The position numbers were made by a program, and so were the translations under genes. The notes beneath the pieces are model-generated. The model was not told the DNA's origin. It saw only the letters and a program-made list of their open reading frames with translations, and searched no databases. A stretch of DNA of 64,000 bases from Pteria penguin (taxonomy: Eukaryota > Mollusca > Bivalvia > Pterioida > Pteriidae), in assembly GCA_035048485.1 (NCBI GenBank), contig CM068583.1:26284841-26348840 (forward strand). Direction: 5' to 3'. Of this stretch, positions 52,501 through 63,249 are shown piece by piece; position 1 is the stretch's first letter, and every line of letters begins with the position of its first letter.

Positions 52501-52892
52501 GCACAAGAAATGCAAATGATAAAAAAAGACGGATGAGGACAAAACTTGTGTTGCTTCAACAATGACATCCTCACTCAGAATTTGTCTATTAAAATGTTTT
52601 ATTGATTAGAAAGTCAATTTCAATTTGAAACAGATTTCGTGCACATCAACTTTTACAATACTTTATAATTAAATACATCGTTGCGGTAATTGTGATACAT
52701 GTAGGTACCACAGCACTGTAAGCATCCGTAGTGTTTCATAACATTCAAGACGTCAGAAAGTGGAATGTTTTTCAGGTTGAAAGTAATATTTATTCTCACC
52801 ATTAATGTCTCGATATCAATTGCCATTGTTCACAGAAACTTAAGACATAACCGATTTTTTAGATGTCCAAGTTCAAATTGAACATAACTTAC

Positions 52893-52934
52893 GTCTTTCA
52901 TTAAATCCAAATTGTACTTGAAATCGTCATTTTC
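52893..52934 (-). CDS. Gene A exon 12, tentative (42-bp coiled-coil exon)
   Basis: Minus strand: gatcag acceptor, 42 bp encoding ENDDFKYNLDLMKD, then GTAAGT. Phase 0 on both sides, so it continues LEYIMNKMKEE as a heptad-like acidic helix. The pyrimidine tract before the acceptor is poor. Without it, gene A could end at an in-frame TAA 21 bases past the donor of the exon at 54654. Confidence 0.45.
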
Positions 52935-55883
52935 CTGATCTTGTGTGGCTGTGGCACTTTCTACACATTGTTTGTTCACATTCATGTATATATACGGTGC
53001 TAAGTTATATTTATTTCGTCTGTATTTTAGGGCAATAATTCAGGGCGGGTGTGGCTAGCCAAACAGGAGACGCTTCTCCTCTCGGGCATCTGGTCTCACC
53101 TCTGAATTTTAGGGGTCCGTGAATGTCCACTTTGGTACATTGCTGTTAGTGCCATAGTCATGTGACACCAGTTACTGTTGTATTTTACTTGAAAGAATAA
53201 TTATGATCATACAAGAGATTGAATATTTATTCATTTATAGGGAAATAACACTAAATATGAACATACACGTACAACAAAATAGAAAACTTGCACAAAACCT
53301 CTGAAAAGATATTCAAGCAGTAATGACTAAAATTAACAGATTCATTAATTACATTACTGTAGGTTCATATCGACGATGCAAAGTGGCGAGGAAATTGTTA
53401 CGTAGGCATATTTTTATTACAGAATAAATGAAAGAAAAGAAATAATTAATAGATAAATAAATAAATAATGAATTATAAAAAATACAATGACGAGAAAAAA
53501 TAATTGAAATTACTAGTAACTCACAATACATGATACATATCACACAATCATAGAATGTAGCCGATAATGCCATTCTGGAAACTGTTGTAACTTCCCACCT
53601 TTGTCAAACCGAATTCGACCCGGCGACAGGACAAAAGGGTGAGGTGCCATTTTATAGTACATCCCATCTAAAGCTCTACTTTTTTCTCCCTGCGCTCGGT
53701 TTCCTCTATTACTGCATACTAGTCACAACCATTTAACATGATTCAACAAAAATAAATATTTATATCTAAAGAGACAAAGAAACAGTTTTAATACTTTCAG
53801 TAAATACTGTATGGTTTTCACAACTATTAAGAATACCAATAGCCATAGCTGATGACAGTAGAGTTCACGCCGAGGATTCCCTGTTTATAATTTATGAGAA
53901 AATTCCCATAGATCTGTTAGAATCCTAATACATTCATTGTTTTGCAGTTAACATAACACTATGATCGTTGCTTCCTATGTTTGGATTCCCATTCCTTCTG
54001 ACGCCGTGTCTCTTTTTCTCTTTCTCGTTCCGATTCCTGTCATAAACATTATGATGTTAACTTTCTTTATAACGTCTATATATGTATGTACAGTTTTGAC
54101 TAAAAATAAACACATGTCATGGGCTATATATGCATTTTCTGAAGTCTAACAGACATCATGTTTTCAGATATACAATTATGTATATAGTCAGTAATGTATA
54201 CGATTTAAATCAAATATTGTCTGCATAAAACTGAAAATGCACGTGACTACGGACAAATATTGGCGTTTCTATAACAGAATTTCAGTTATTACAAAGCGAA
54301 GTGTAAATCTGTTTTTAAGTACTGAGTAGATATCACTGTTTTTCCCTTGGCTTGTTCACTTGTAATGTTTTGCTTTAACTAGTCTTAAAGAATATTGTTC
54401 AAATCACGTGCCTACGGACAAACAATTTCACTTAAATTTAAGATTTTAGAATAAAAGAGACGAAACTCGGAAATTGCCTATTTATATGCAGCGTAAAAAC
54501 TTCCAGTCCCTCGGACTTCCAACCTTTAGAGTTAAGCAAGCTCAATTAAATACAGACATATATATATATATATCTTGAATGTAGTTCAAATACTTCTATA
54601 AATTCATCACTTCAGAGAGAAATGACTTAGCGATTATTATTTCTACAAATTACCTCTTCTTTCATTTTGTTCATGATGTACTCTAACTGGGCTGCCATAT
54701 TATGCAAGGTTATCTCATTCGCGTCCTCTTCGTTTCGTAAACACAATGCTTGGTTCAAAGGGAAGAAATCGTACCTATTCTCCTGCAGCTATGAATTAAA
54801 ATATGTTACAATGATTTCGAGAATGCAAAATGAAAAGAAAGCAAATCTTATTTTTCTTTTTTAACAAAAAAATTCTGTTAATTAATTAATTCTTAGTTGT
54901 GTACTTGCTGTAAAGGGGGGGGGGGGGAGTGTTGTTTCACGTCTCACCAAGATTATACCACTTTACGAATGCGTGATACATTGAAGAGGAATTAGACCCC
55001 TGTGCAGAGGGGCCTATCCCAAGCAGCGACGGACCTGTATTATGTCAGTGTCTATCGTGACACGGTACCTCGGGTACGCGGCTTTTGATGTATCATCTGA
55101 AAGACACGATACTGGTGAGTCGTTCGTACCCGGGTTCTCTTGGGCCTGTGTCAATCATGCCACCAATTGAGCCATATCTGCCCAAGAGAGAAAATAAGGA
55201 AAAGAACACCAGAAATAAAAACAGAGATAGAGATTTTCAATAATCACATGCACGTGTGTAAAGGGAGATAACCGGGTATAATGAGGTCCATGTCGGATAT
55301 TATGTCAAATGATAACCATTTGACCTTTTTAATTAAAGACATTGTCGACATACGAGCAAACAGGTGTGATATGTTCAATTCACTATCACTTGTAAGGGTT
55401 TCTTTTTTTTTTTTTTTTTTTTTATAAAGGTCTGTATTTACATACATACCTGATGAAACACGTAATGCTCCAATCCCGAATAGTCATTGGGTCTTGTCTG
55501 GTCCAGATGGATAAAGAAAAACAAATACGCCCATTGGTTGTGTTCATTTTTCACATGACATTCGAAGCCCTAAAATATAATATATGCACATGTATGATAT
55601 ACATATATATAACAAACTGCAAATCTGCCATACTGAACTTTCGATGTGAAGCTTTGAAATTTTGTCGCGTAGATAAACTGTTTAATTGAACAGTTATATA
55701 TCAAAACTGCATTGATTTAAATTAATTATGTAGAAATAAAATATCTATGTCTTACGTTTCCGTTTCTTTCAAATTCGTAACTTTCCCGACTGCATATGAA
55801 ACAATTGTTCAACATGTCTTTGTCGATCTGCCACTGAAATGCATGAATATGAACATTAAAATCTCTTTAAATGAATAATGATG

Positions 55884-55934
<51 letters not shown>

Positions 55935-58900
55935 TTAATAATGATAAAGATCACCAATAACATAATTGTTATTGCCTATATAGAAATTAAATAAAGCCTC
56001 AATAAATACAAATCATTAAAATGTCTCTGTTATACAGGATATTATCTCTCTCTCTCTCTCTCTCTGTTTTCGGGTTTTCACTTTTGTTCTTTGGGAAGGG
56101 GCATTTTTTTAAGACCACAATGGTACGACCACCGTTCAGGGTAGCTCACAGGGCACAGTTTAAGCTTCAGTCGCTTTTCGTCAGGTAGTGACAAGCGCGT
56201 AACATCAGACATCTGTAATCACTGACCAGCATCCCTTCAATGTTTATAAAATACTCACAGTTGTTTGAAAGAAGGAGAACTTTAATCAGATTTTAAATAC
56301 ATACACTTTTATAGTCGGTATAAATGCATTTTCGGTGACCAACCTATCGGTTGATGTGCTATGCCGTGATACTTGATCGTTGTGATGTGTTATGCCGTGA
56401 TACCTGATCGGTGTGATGTGCTATGCCGTGATACCAGATCGGTGTGATATGCTGTGCCGTGATACTTGATCGGTGTGATATGCTATGCCGTGATACCTGA
56501 TCGGTGTGATGTGCTATGCCGTGATACCTGATCGGTGTGATGTGCTATGCCGTGATACCTGATCGGTGTGATGTGCTATGCCGTGATACCTGATCGGTGT
56601 GATGTGCTATGCAGTGATACCTGATCGGTGTGATGTGCTATGCCGTGATACCAGATCGGTGTGATATGCTGTGCCGTGATACTTGATCGGTGTGATATGC
56701 TATGCCGTGATACCTGATCGGTGTGATGTGCTATGCCGTGATATCTGATCGGTGTGATGTGCTATGCCGTGATACCTGATCGGTGTGATGTGCTATGCCG
56801 TGATACCTGATCGGTGTGATGTGCTATGCCGTGATACCTGATCGGTGTGATGTGCTATGCCGTGATACCTGATCGTTGTGATGTGCTATGCCGTGATACC
56901 TGATCGGTGTGATGTGCTATGCCGTGATACCTGATCGGTGTGATGTGCTATGCCGTGATACCTGATCGGTGTGATGTGCTATGCCGTGATACCTGATCGG
57001 TGTGATGTGCTGTGCCGTGATACCTGATCGGTGTGATGTGCTATGCCGTGATACCTGATCGGTGTGATGTGCTGTGCCGTGATACCTGATCGGTATGATG
57101 TGCTATGCCGTGTTACCTGATCGGTGTGATGTGCTATGCCGTGATAGCTGATCGGTGTGATGTGCTATGCCGTGATATCTGATCGTTGTGATGTGCTATG
57201 CCGTGATACCTGATCGGTGTGATGTGCTATGCCGTGATACCTGATCGGTGTGATGTGCTATGCCCTGATACCTGACGGGCACACAGAAACTCTGAGGGAT
57301 CCGTATGATACTTGTATATCATACTGTATGTGTATGACACCGGTCGAAGACCGGGGTGACGATTACCGGTGCTCTGTTCATGCCACCCGGTCGAACAAAT
57401 GTCACATACTTCGGACTTTTATCTTCCGTCCACCACTAAGTATCCAATGGGATTTGTCGCTAGTCTTTTGCAGATCCTCCGACAAGCCAAACTCTTCATC
57501 CCAAAGTCACAGTTTGGTCAAAGACATCGGAGAAAAAATTTCCCAAGGACATACTTATAGTATATCTAATGCATGCCTGATTGAATTAAAAATACCCCCG
57601 AAATTATGTACACAAAACAATGAGGACTGCTATAATAAATTCTTCTAATTTAATTCAAAATCAACCGCCACCCCCCCCCCCCCCCCAAAAAAAAAAAAAA
57701 AAACAAACATACAAAAAAACCAAAACAAACCAAACCAAAAAAAAAAAAAAAAAAAAAACAAACAAAAAAGAAAAAAACCCTCCGATGTTCCACAATATAA
57801 TAATGGTTGCTATAATTGATATTTTTCTAGTTGAATTAGTGAATCATTTGTCAGAAGTATATAAAGTAGGCAATTTATATCGATTTTAAGCCGGGGTGGC
57901 CTAGTGGTATTGCGTCGGACTCCTGATCGGGAGGCTGGGGTTCGAGTCCCGCTCTGGTCATGCCGGTGTTCTGTCTTTCGGATGAAACAGTAAAAACCGA
58001 AGCCCCGTGCCGTGGTATGCATGGCACGTTGAAGATCCCTCCCTGCTTCGGGTGGGTCCGTTGCAAAGGTCAAAATTTGTATGCCCTGCATCAGGCAGAT
58101 GCCGTCACCATATACGTGAAATATTCGTGGTGTGACGTAAAACAAAAATCAATCAATTATATCGATTTTAATCAATACCACTAGGCTGGTTATTTTTGAA
58201 GTTAGAACATATATAGACTTCCGGTCTTAGGTAAGCCAAGTGGTAATGTTAGGTGCTTATTTCGTCTTGACATGTAGCTTATGCGTCTATGTGGATACTC
58301 GATTATGTATCTTCCACCTTCTAGCTATATATTACTCATGATGGTACTATATTTATCAAGTACCTTGGAGTCTCTGAGCTCAGAGAAAGTATCCACAATG
58401 ATACCGAAGATGATGTTCAGACCAATGGTCGTAACCAGTATGAAGAACGTCACGTCGAATATTGTAATCTTGATAACATCTTGGTAGTCTACGGTCATCA
58501 GTGCCTCGAAAGTCTGCAAATCAAATATGCAAAATATGAAATTAAAATGCATCTCAAACTTTAAACATTCGAAGTAAGAAAGATAACTCTTGTATATTTA
58601 TATAATTTTCAATGACTTATTAATCCACTTTAAAATGTTGCGTTTTGAAAATGGTGCAGTGAACATCATAAAAATTTGATACACAAGTACATGATATTAT
58701 ATTATCTATAGAAATATTTTATATTCACTGCTTTGACTTGGGGTATAGCATACAAGTTGTATCTTATATCTATGTTACCGAATATGGCGAGTCAACGAAG
58801 CCGTGATGGATCATGGTCACTAAACACTGTCCTACAGTTCTACAATGTCTTCCAGATGCCTCCAATAGGAACGTCTCCCGGAAAAATGCAAAGGCTATCA

Positions 58901-60091
58901 GAGAATAACAAAAGAACAACGCCAAACCCAGTAAGCCTACCATCATGAGAGAGCGACCTGTTGTAATAGATAAGAGCGAATAGTGAAAATAGCAAAACTC
59001 AATTCGTATGGAAACAAACACATCTCTCTGACTTGGCTAAACAACATTAAAGGAGGAAAATATATATTATATAATCTATAATGTCAATAATTTATAATTC
59101 AGTAATTGATAGGATCGAACAGTTTAATGTTGCTTTAAAATATAACTTACTTTGGTGTAATAATTATTTGGATAATGGGTAGGTATGTAGGTAAGTTGTC
59201 ATTGATATGCTCTTACCGTTAGTTGTTACTGCTTGGATGACTCGCTTCAGGAGCGGATGTAACTCGGCGATATGCAGTAGATGAAAGGCAAAGAAATATC
59301 CATAGGACAATGTTCCGAGGATGGAAAATACAAAAAATATCTGAAAAAATCATAAATAATATATCATGGTAAAATATTTTGACCAGTTTTTTACTTCTGA
59401 GGTCTTCATAAAATAAGGGTATTTGTATAAATTCATCACACGATTGATATCAAAGCAATTTTTTTTGCGTAGGTTCTACTCTATCTAATGACAGAAATGA
59501 AAGACAAAAACCAAAACTGTTCTTACCACGTAGTAAAATGTCTTAAAACTATAGATATTGACTTCTAGATGTGAATCATCCTTTTTCTCATGCCAAGACT
59601 TGTACTCTTCTTCATCTTCGTTTCTGGATTTTCTAAAAAGTAAATACAAGCATACTCTCTACAAGGATATTCTCTATTCTTACTTTACGAGTATGTACGG
59701 TTATGGCCATCCTGTGATATTCGTGAAATACAAAGTATAATCGATCCGCTGTATAACTTTATAGGTTTACCACAGTAGAATACCAATTTGAACATAAAAG
59801 GAATTTTCAACAATGCTTTAAGTTTTGTCATAATTCATCACGTCAGAAAATTCAATTTTTGACGGAAAAACTAACATAAAATCCATCATGGCTGGTAAAT
59901 TCATTAGCACTACGGTGTTCTGTCTTTCGGATGAGGCAGTAAAAACCGAGGCCCCGTGCCGTGGTATGCATGGCATGTAAAAGATCCCTCGCTGCTTCGG
60001 GTGGGTCCGTTGCAAAGGTCTAAATTTGTATGCAATGCATTAGGCAGATGCCGTTACCATATATGTGAATAATCGTGGAGTGACGTAAAAC

Positions 60092-60127
<36 letters not shown>

Positions 60128-61932
60128 ATCAATCACTCAATCAATCAATCAATCATTAGAGAACAGGACTACCATGGTCAATAACATCTGGATTGGAAGA
60201 AATTTGGTTACAAACGTTATTTCATAACACTTTGTTTTTCATTTGTTTTGTGTGCAATTCTTCATTCAAATGTTTCCTTATTAAGTTTACATTAAAAAGA
60301 TGATGCGACTTCGTATTGTAGGTACTTAAATTTGGTATTTCTAGATACCATGAAATAAATCAAAATGACCCCAAATTAACTTCAAAATCCCCCCCTCCCC
60401 CGAGACTTCAAATTTTATGTCACAAAATTGAGCATTTGAGGTACCTAAACGATAGTGGTCCTTTCGAAATTCCACAATCTTAACTGCGACTTGTTTTTAT
60501 TTTTACGTTATATTTGAAAATATTTTAGTATATTTTGTTGACTTGGCCAACCAAACAGTTGTGTTCAAATGTGGAAATACATTCCAAATGTCATGAGAAA
60601 AATAATTTGTATTTTAAGAAATCACACATAATGTGACTATTCCGAGTATATCCAGGTCATCTCTTATTCAACCCATAACTATCTATATTGTGCACTTACA
60701 GTTTGCGTCTCAGATATCTGTATGGCGGAAATGAGGGTCTATTTGACAGGAAGAATGTCACCAAAACGCAGAGACTCAAGACGTTGTGGAATCCTCCAAA
60801 TGTGTAGAGAATGGTCAAATAGCTCCCAGTGGAAAACTCAGGAACATAGCTTAAAGAAAAGTTATTAAAATTGGAATTTATTGTTTTAAGTATTTCATTA
60901 TACATGTTCATAGAGGTCTTTTATTGTATGAAGAAACCAAGATTCTACATCACCAGTTGTAACATGATCACTGCACATATTCAATATTCTATGGACAATG
61001 TGCATTGGATATTGGTAAAGTAAAACACAAAAATGGTACTATGTAACTGTGACAATCACAACAATGTACCATGGTGGATAGAATCAATACTGCTATATAG
61101 ATCTTTGTAATTGTACGTGTCTTGTTGCCAGGTCTATTCTTGTTACCCAGACTTCCAAATTTCCATCCCGAGTTTCCACTTTATCTCCTGTCAGTAACAC
61201 TTTGGCATAACACAGCTTACAATTCATTAAGGCAAATTCAACTTCGCCATCACAGAGAGAATTGAAAATTCAACCAAATAACAAAAACATACCCAATAAC
61301 ACATTATAGTATCACGAATCATTCTTTCTAACCGAAAAATTCATATACCATAATTACTGTTTGAAAAGTTTATTAATGTGATATCGTAATATTGCTTTTA
61401 TTTTAACAATTTGCGATCTACTCTACATTACCTCGAAGTGTCTGAATTCCCGTTGGATAATTTAGGATCTCGCCATACTATAGTGATGATCAAGCTTATC
61501 AGAATGCTCAGGATAAGTACAGCATAATTCATTGGTATCCTGGAGGTGATAGAACAGTACGAGCGGCGGTTACTTATGTATGTATGTATCAAATGCTTTT
61601 AAGTACACGACTACTATACTATACTATATTTCAAGGGTAAGAAAGAAAGAAGAAGGTACCTGATTCAGCTGTATGAGAAAAGTCGCAAGGACATATCGAC
61701 AATGATAAAATAAGCACAAAAAGAGACATTACAAAACTATTGGATTGTAATGCAGATATGATTCCGACATAGGACGGTCAATTAAAATGACCATAGTTAT
61801 TAAATTGGTGTGGTTAACCGATATACAGGCCCACTTTCTCACTCACCGTAAAAGAAGTACAATTAAACACACATATAAAGTACATCTCCACATAAAGAAC
61901 TCGAACCAACAAGTTACTAAGTTGAGAGGTCA

Positions 61933-61996
<64 letters not shown>

Positions 61997-62380
61997 TATT
62001 ACTCTTTTTTATTTGAATTTCAATTATTTCAAGTTTTCGTTAATTTTGTTCATTATTTTCGAGGTTTGCGTACCATAATTTGACCAACAGTCTACCGATC
62101 GGGTTGCTGTGAATAGTCCGCTGATACTGGATATCTTTCATGATGTCACTAGCCCAGTCCATAAAGTCCCGTATCTTGTTACTTGGTGACGATCGATCGA
62201 CTTCATATTTGAAATGGTCCTTAATTTCATCCCGTAATACTTTCTGTATTTCAATGATAAATGGACAATCTATAGTGATGGTATTATTCCACTGGCATTA
62301 TTTTTGGGTTTTTTTACGACTAAAAATTATATCCCATGTGTGTTTTCATATTTAAAGACAACGAAGATGGCCTTTGGCCA

Positions 62381-62442
<62 letters not shown>

Positions 62443-62493
62443 TCGATATGCGAGTATAGAAAATCTCCTTTACTCTATGTAGTTCAGTCATTT

Positions 62494-62533
<40 letters not shown>

Positions 62534-62856
62534 CTCAAATAAGATCTCTTGAATACACTCTCCTTTGGTTAAATCAAGAAATATGACAATTAATGCAAAA
62601 TAATTCATCATGTCTCTTTTGGTATGCACGCATATGTTTAAAGTTTCTTTTTCGAATGTAAAGAAGAATCGTTTTTTCTCAGTTATTTACCATTCAGATA
62701 TGTAATTGATAAACTTATATTAAACATTAATAATGACCTTATCTTTGACTCTGAAGTAGATTTTCTGCAGTATTCCGTCTTTGATGATTTCTATAGACAA
62801 AGTGTTGTCTTCGTAGAAATGCCAGGCCTGGTCATGTTCCTCTGACTTAACTAGGT
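52893..62856 (-). CDS. Gene A: divergent IP3 receptor-like Ca2+ channel, C-terminal pore part (N-terminus beyond window)
   Basis: Eleven minus-strand exons (62738-62856 down to 54654-54788), plus a tentative twelfth at 52893-52934, join in matching phases to about 470 residues. Order: pre-membrane linker (IEIIKDGILQKIYF; FMDWASDIMKD matching 'EMNWQKKL'), hydrophobic segments in the exons at 61432, 60700, 59527/59217, 58779 and 58364, pore-helix region QCLVTMIHHG, last segment IGLNIIFGIIVDTFSELRD (matching '[20 protein letters not shown]'), CFIC...H-x5-H linker, then FFPLNQALC and a coiled-coil start. In the family this part forms the tetrameric Ca2+ release pore in the ER membrane. The canonical GGGVGD filter is missing. 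It ends upstream of gene B in the same orientation, so the two are tandem relatives. The final exon was not found. Confidence 0.92.
52935..54653. other. Gene A intron, no gene seen
   Basis: AT-rich sequence with no further exon; the frames at 53349-53573 (-) and 53961-54149 (+) lack support. Confidence 0.55.
54654..54788 (-). CDS. Gene A exon 11
   Basis: 135 bp between catag and GTAATT, phase 0. It encodes LQENRYDFFPLNQALCLRNE and NMAAQLEYIMNKMKEE, matching 'MIKERNLDWFPRMRAMSL...ELRNLQEKLESTMKLV' of IP3 receptors: the end of the linker domain and the start of the coiled coil. Confidence 0.93.
55010..55190 (-). mobile_element. Possible tRNA-derived SINE copy
   Basis: Minus strand begins ggcagatatggctcaattgg (A-box-like) with 'acccgggtacgaacgactc' (degenerate B box) about 45 bases on, then GC-richer sequence unlike the surrounding intron. 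Weak evidence. Confidence 0.35.
55450..55569 (-). CDS. Gene A exon 10
   Basis: 120 bp between ttttag and GTATGT, phase 0. It encodes GFECHVKNEHNQWAYLFFFI and LDQTRPNDYSGLEHYVFHQ. Matches '[40 protein letters not shown]'. It supplies the two His residues of the conserved CFIC/H/H zinc site. Confidence 0.95.
55756..55833 (-). CDS. Gene A exon 9
   Basis: 78 bp between tttcag and GTAAGA, phase 0. It encodes WQIDKDMLNNCFICSRESYE plus FERNGN. CFIC is the hallmark cysteine pair of the IP3R/RyR C-terminal zinc-binding linker. Confidence 0.95.
55883..55935. repeat. (TAA)n microsatellite
   Basis: About 18 TAA units in the gene A intron. Confidence 0.95.
56340..57270. repeat. Minisatellite, 31-bp unit, about 29-30 copies
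   Basis: Copies of 'gatacctgatcggtgtgatg' plus 'tgctatgccgt', exact 31-bp period. The unit is about 52% GC, unlike the AT-rich surroundings. A variant block (ccagatcggtgtgatatgctgtgcc...cttgatcggtgtgatatgc) occurs twice (about 56432 and 56649), showing a multi-unit duplication. Located in the intron between the S6 exon and the zinc exon of gene A. Confidence 0.97.
57668..57776. repeat. Poly-C / poly-A low-complexity tract
   Basis: A run of C followed by A-rich sequence (caaac/aaaac variants). The plus frame across it is an artefact. Confidence 0.9.
57875..58171 (+). mobile_element. Full-length tRNA-derived SINE with perfect 15-bp target-site duplication
   Basis: Body 57890-58156. Head gccggggtggcctagtggta (A box) and ggttcgagtcccgctc (B box) give pol III promoter elements. 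The middle 'ggatgaaacagtaaaaaccg' to 'ggcacgttgaagatccctcc' is a conserved SINE body shared with 59912-60152. The tail is aaaaatcaatcaat. Flanked by TTATATCGATTTTAA at 57875-57889 and 58157-58171. The head resembles a tRNA, but it is followed directly by the SINE body, so it is not a tRNA gene. Intron of gene A. Confidence 0.93.
58364..58513 (-). CDS. Gene A exon 8: pore-lining last transmembrane segment
   Basis: 150 bp between ttgcag and GTACTT, phase 0. It encodes TFEALMTVDYQDVIKITIFD, VTFFILVTTIGLNIIFGIIV and DTFSELRDSK. The second half is the S6 segment and IDTFxxLR gate/linker of IP3 receptors. The first half sits where the family has GGGVGDVLRKPSKEEPLF. Confidence 0.96.
58779..58957 (-). 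CDS. Gene A exon 7: S5 and pore helix
   Basis: 179 bp between caacag and GTAACA. It encodes NGRSLMMVGLLGLALFFCYS (S5; matches 'NGRSIILTAVLALILVYLFS'), then HCRTVGQCLVTMIHHGFVDS and PYS (pore helix; matches '[20 protein letters not shown]'). The long luminal loop of vertebrate IP3 receptors is much shorter here. Confidence 0.95.
59217..59340 (-). CDS. Gene A exon 6: transmembrane segment and S4-S5 linker
   Basis: 124 bp between tttcag and GTAAGA. It encodes IFFVFSILGTLSYGYFFAFH then LLHIAELHPLLKRVIQAVTTN, matching '[27 protein letters not shown]', the S4 end and S4-S5 linker. Confidence 0.94.
59527..59632 (-). CDS. Gene A exon 5
   Basis: 106 bp between ttttag and GTAAGA. It encodes KSRNEDEEEYKSWHEKKDDS, a charged loop, then FKTFYYV, which starts the next hydrophobic segment. 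Confidence 0.9.
59912..60152 (+). mobile_element. 5'-truncated SINE copy
   Basis: Same body as the SINE at 57890-58156, from cggtgttctgtctttcggat onward without the tRNA head, ending in a long (TCAA)n tail. Candidate short target duplication TCATTAG at 59901-59907 and 60153-60159. Intron of gene A. Confidence 0.85.
60700..60849 (-). CDS. Gene A exon 4: hydrophobic segment
   Basis: 150 bp between tttaag and GTAAGT. It encodes VPEFSTGSYLTILYTFGGFH, NVLSLCVLVTFFLSNRPSFP and PYRYLRRKL: one membrane segment followed by a basic loop. Corresponds to S2 (or S3) of IP3 receptors. Confidence 0.92.
61432..61539 (-). CDS. Gene A exon 3: first membrane segment
   Basis: 108 bp between ctccag and GTAATG. 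It encodes IPMNYAVLILSILISLIITI and VWRDPKLSNGNSDTS. Corresponds to '[20 protein letters not shown]', S1 of IP3 receptors. Confidence 0.93.
61934..61993. repeat. (AT)n microsatellite
   Basis: About 29 AT units immediately upstream of the donor of the exon at 62074-62243. Confidence 0.96.
62074..62243 (-). CDS. Gene A exon 2: pre-membrane linker
   Basis: 170 bp between tacag and GTACGC. It encodes KVLRDEIKDHFKYEVDRSSP and SNKIRDFMDWASDIMKDIQY and ends LLVKL. FMDWASDIM occupies the place of 'LFNEMNWQKKL' before S1 in IP3 receptors. Confidence 0.92.
62384..62532. repeat. (AAT)n and (GA)n microsatellites
   Basis: About 19 AAT units (62384-62441) and 17 GA units (62498-62532). The low-complexity frames on both strands are artefacts. 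Confidence 0.95.
62738..62856 (-). CDS. Gene A exon 1 visible: pre-membrane linker
   Basis: 119 bp between ttttag and GTCATT (weak donor). It encodes VKSEEHDQAWHFYEDNTLSI and EIIKDGILQKIYFRVKDK, matching '[27 protein letters not shown]' of IP3 receptors. It requires an upstream exon ending with one spare base, beyond the window. Confidence 0.93.
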
Positions 62857-63249
62857 CTAAAAGTTAAAGTAGACTGTGTCAATATTGGCTGTAATTATAT
62901 GGACCACTGTTGTGCCATGCGAGTCTCAGGCAAACATTTTTGATTTGCGAGAACTTTATTATTGATTAATTTCGCGGGTATGAATACAAGCGAAAACAAG
63001 AATTGTCTGTTGCCATAAGGTAGACACAAATTCCCCCGCTGGCAGAATGATTCTTTGAATATGGCCTTGACTTTTTGGAGATCAGGTCAATGGCATAACA
63101 AAACATGAGAAGGGGAAGTTGTGGGTAGTATGAACTAGTGCAATTGCTTTCCTTGAGAAATATGTGTGTTGTGATGATGTTGACACAAGAGGAAAGGCCT
63201 TTGTTGAAAGACTTTTCACACATACATACATGATTGTGAAACACGTGAG

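Noticed and set aside
57250..57889. 132-aa and 89-aa plus-strand frames
   Set aside because: They run out of the 31-bp array and through poly-C/poly-A sequence; composition is repeat-driven.
57890..57960. tRNA gene
   Set aside because: The A and B boxes are followed directly by a SINE body and tail and bracketed by a target duplication; it is a SINE head.
59740..59830. Possible missing S3 exon of gene A (reads FYVQIGILLW before GTAAAC)
   Set aside because: Joining it to the exon at 59527-59632 creates a TGA stop at the junction, and it is too short for a membrane segment.
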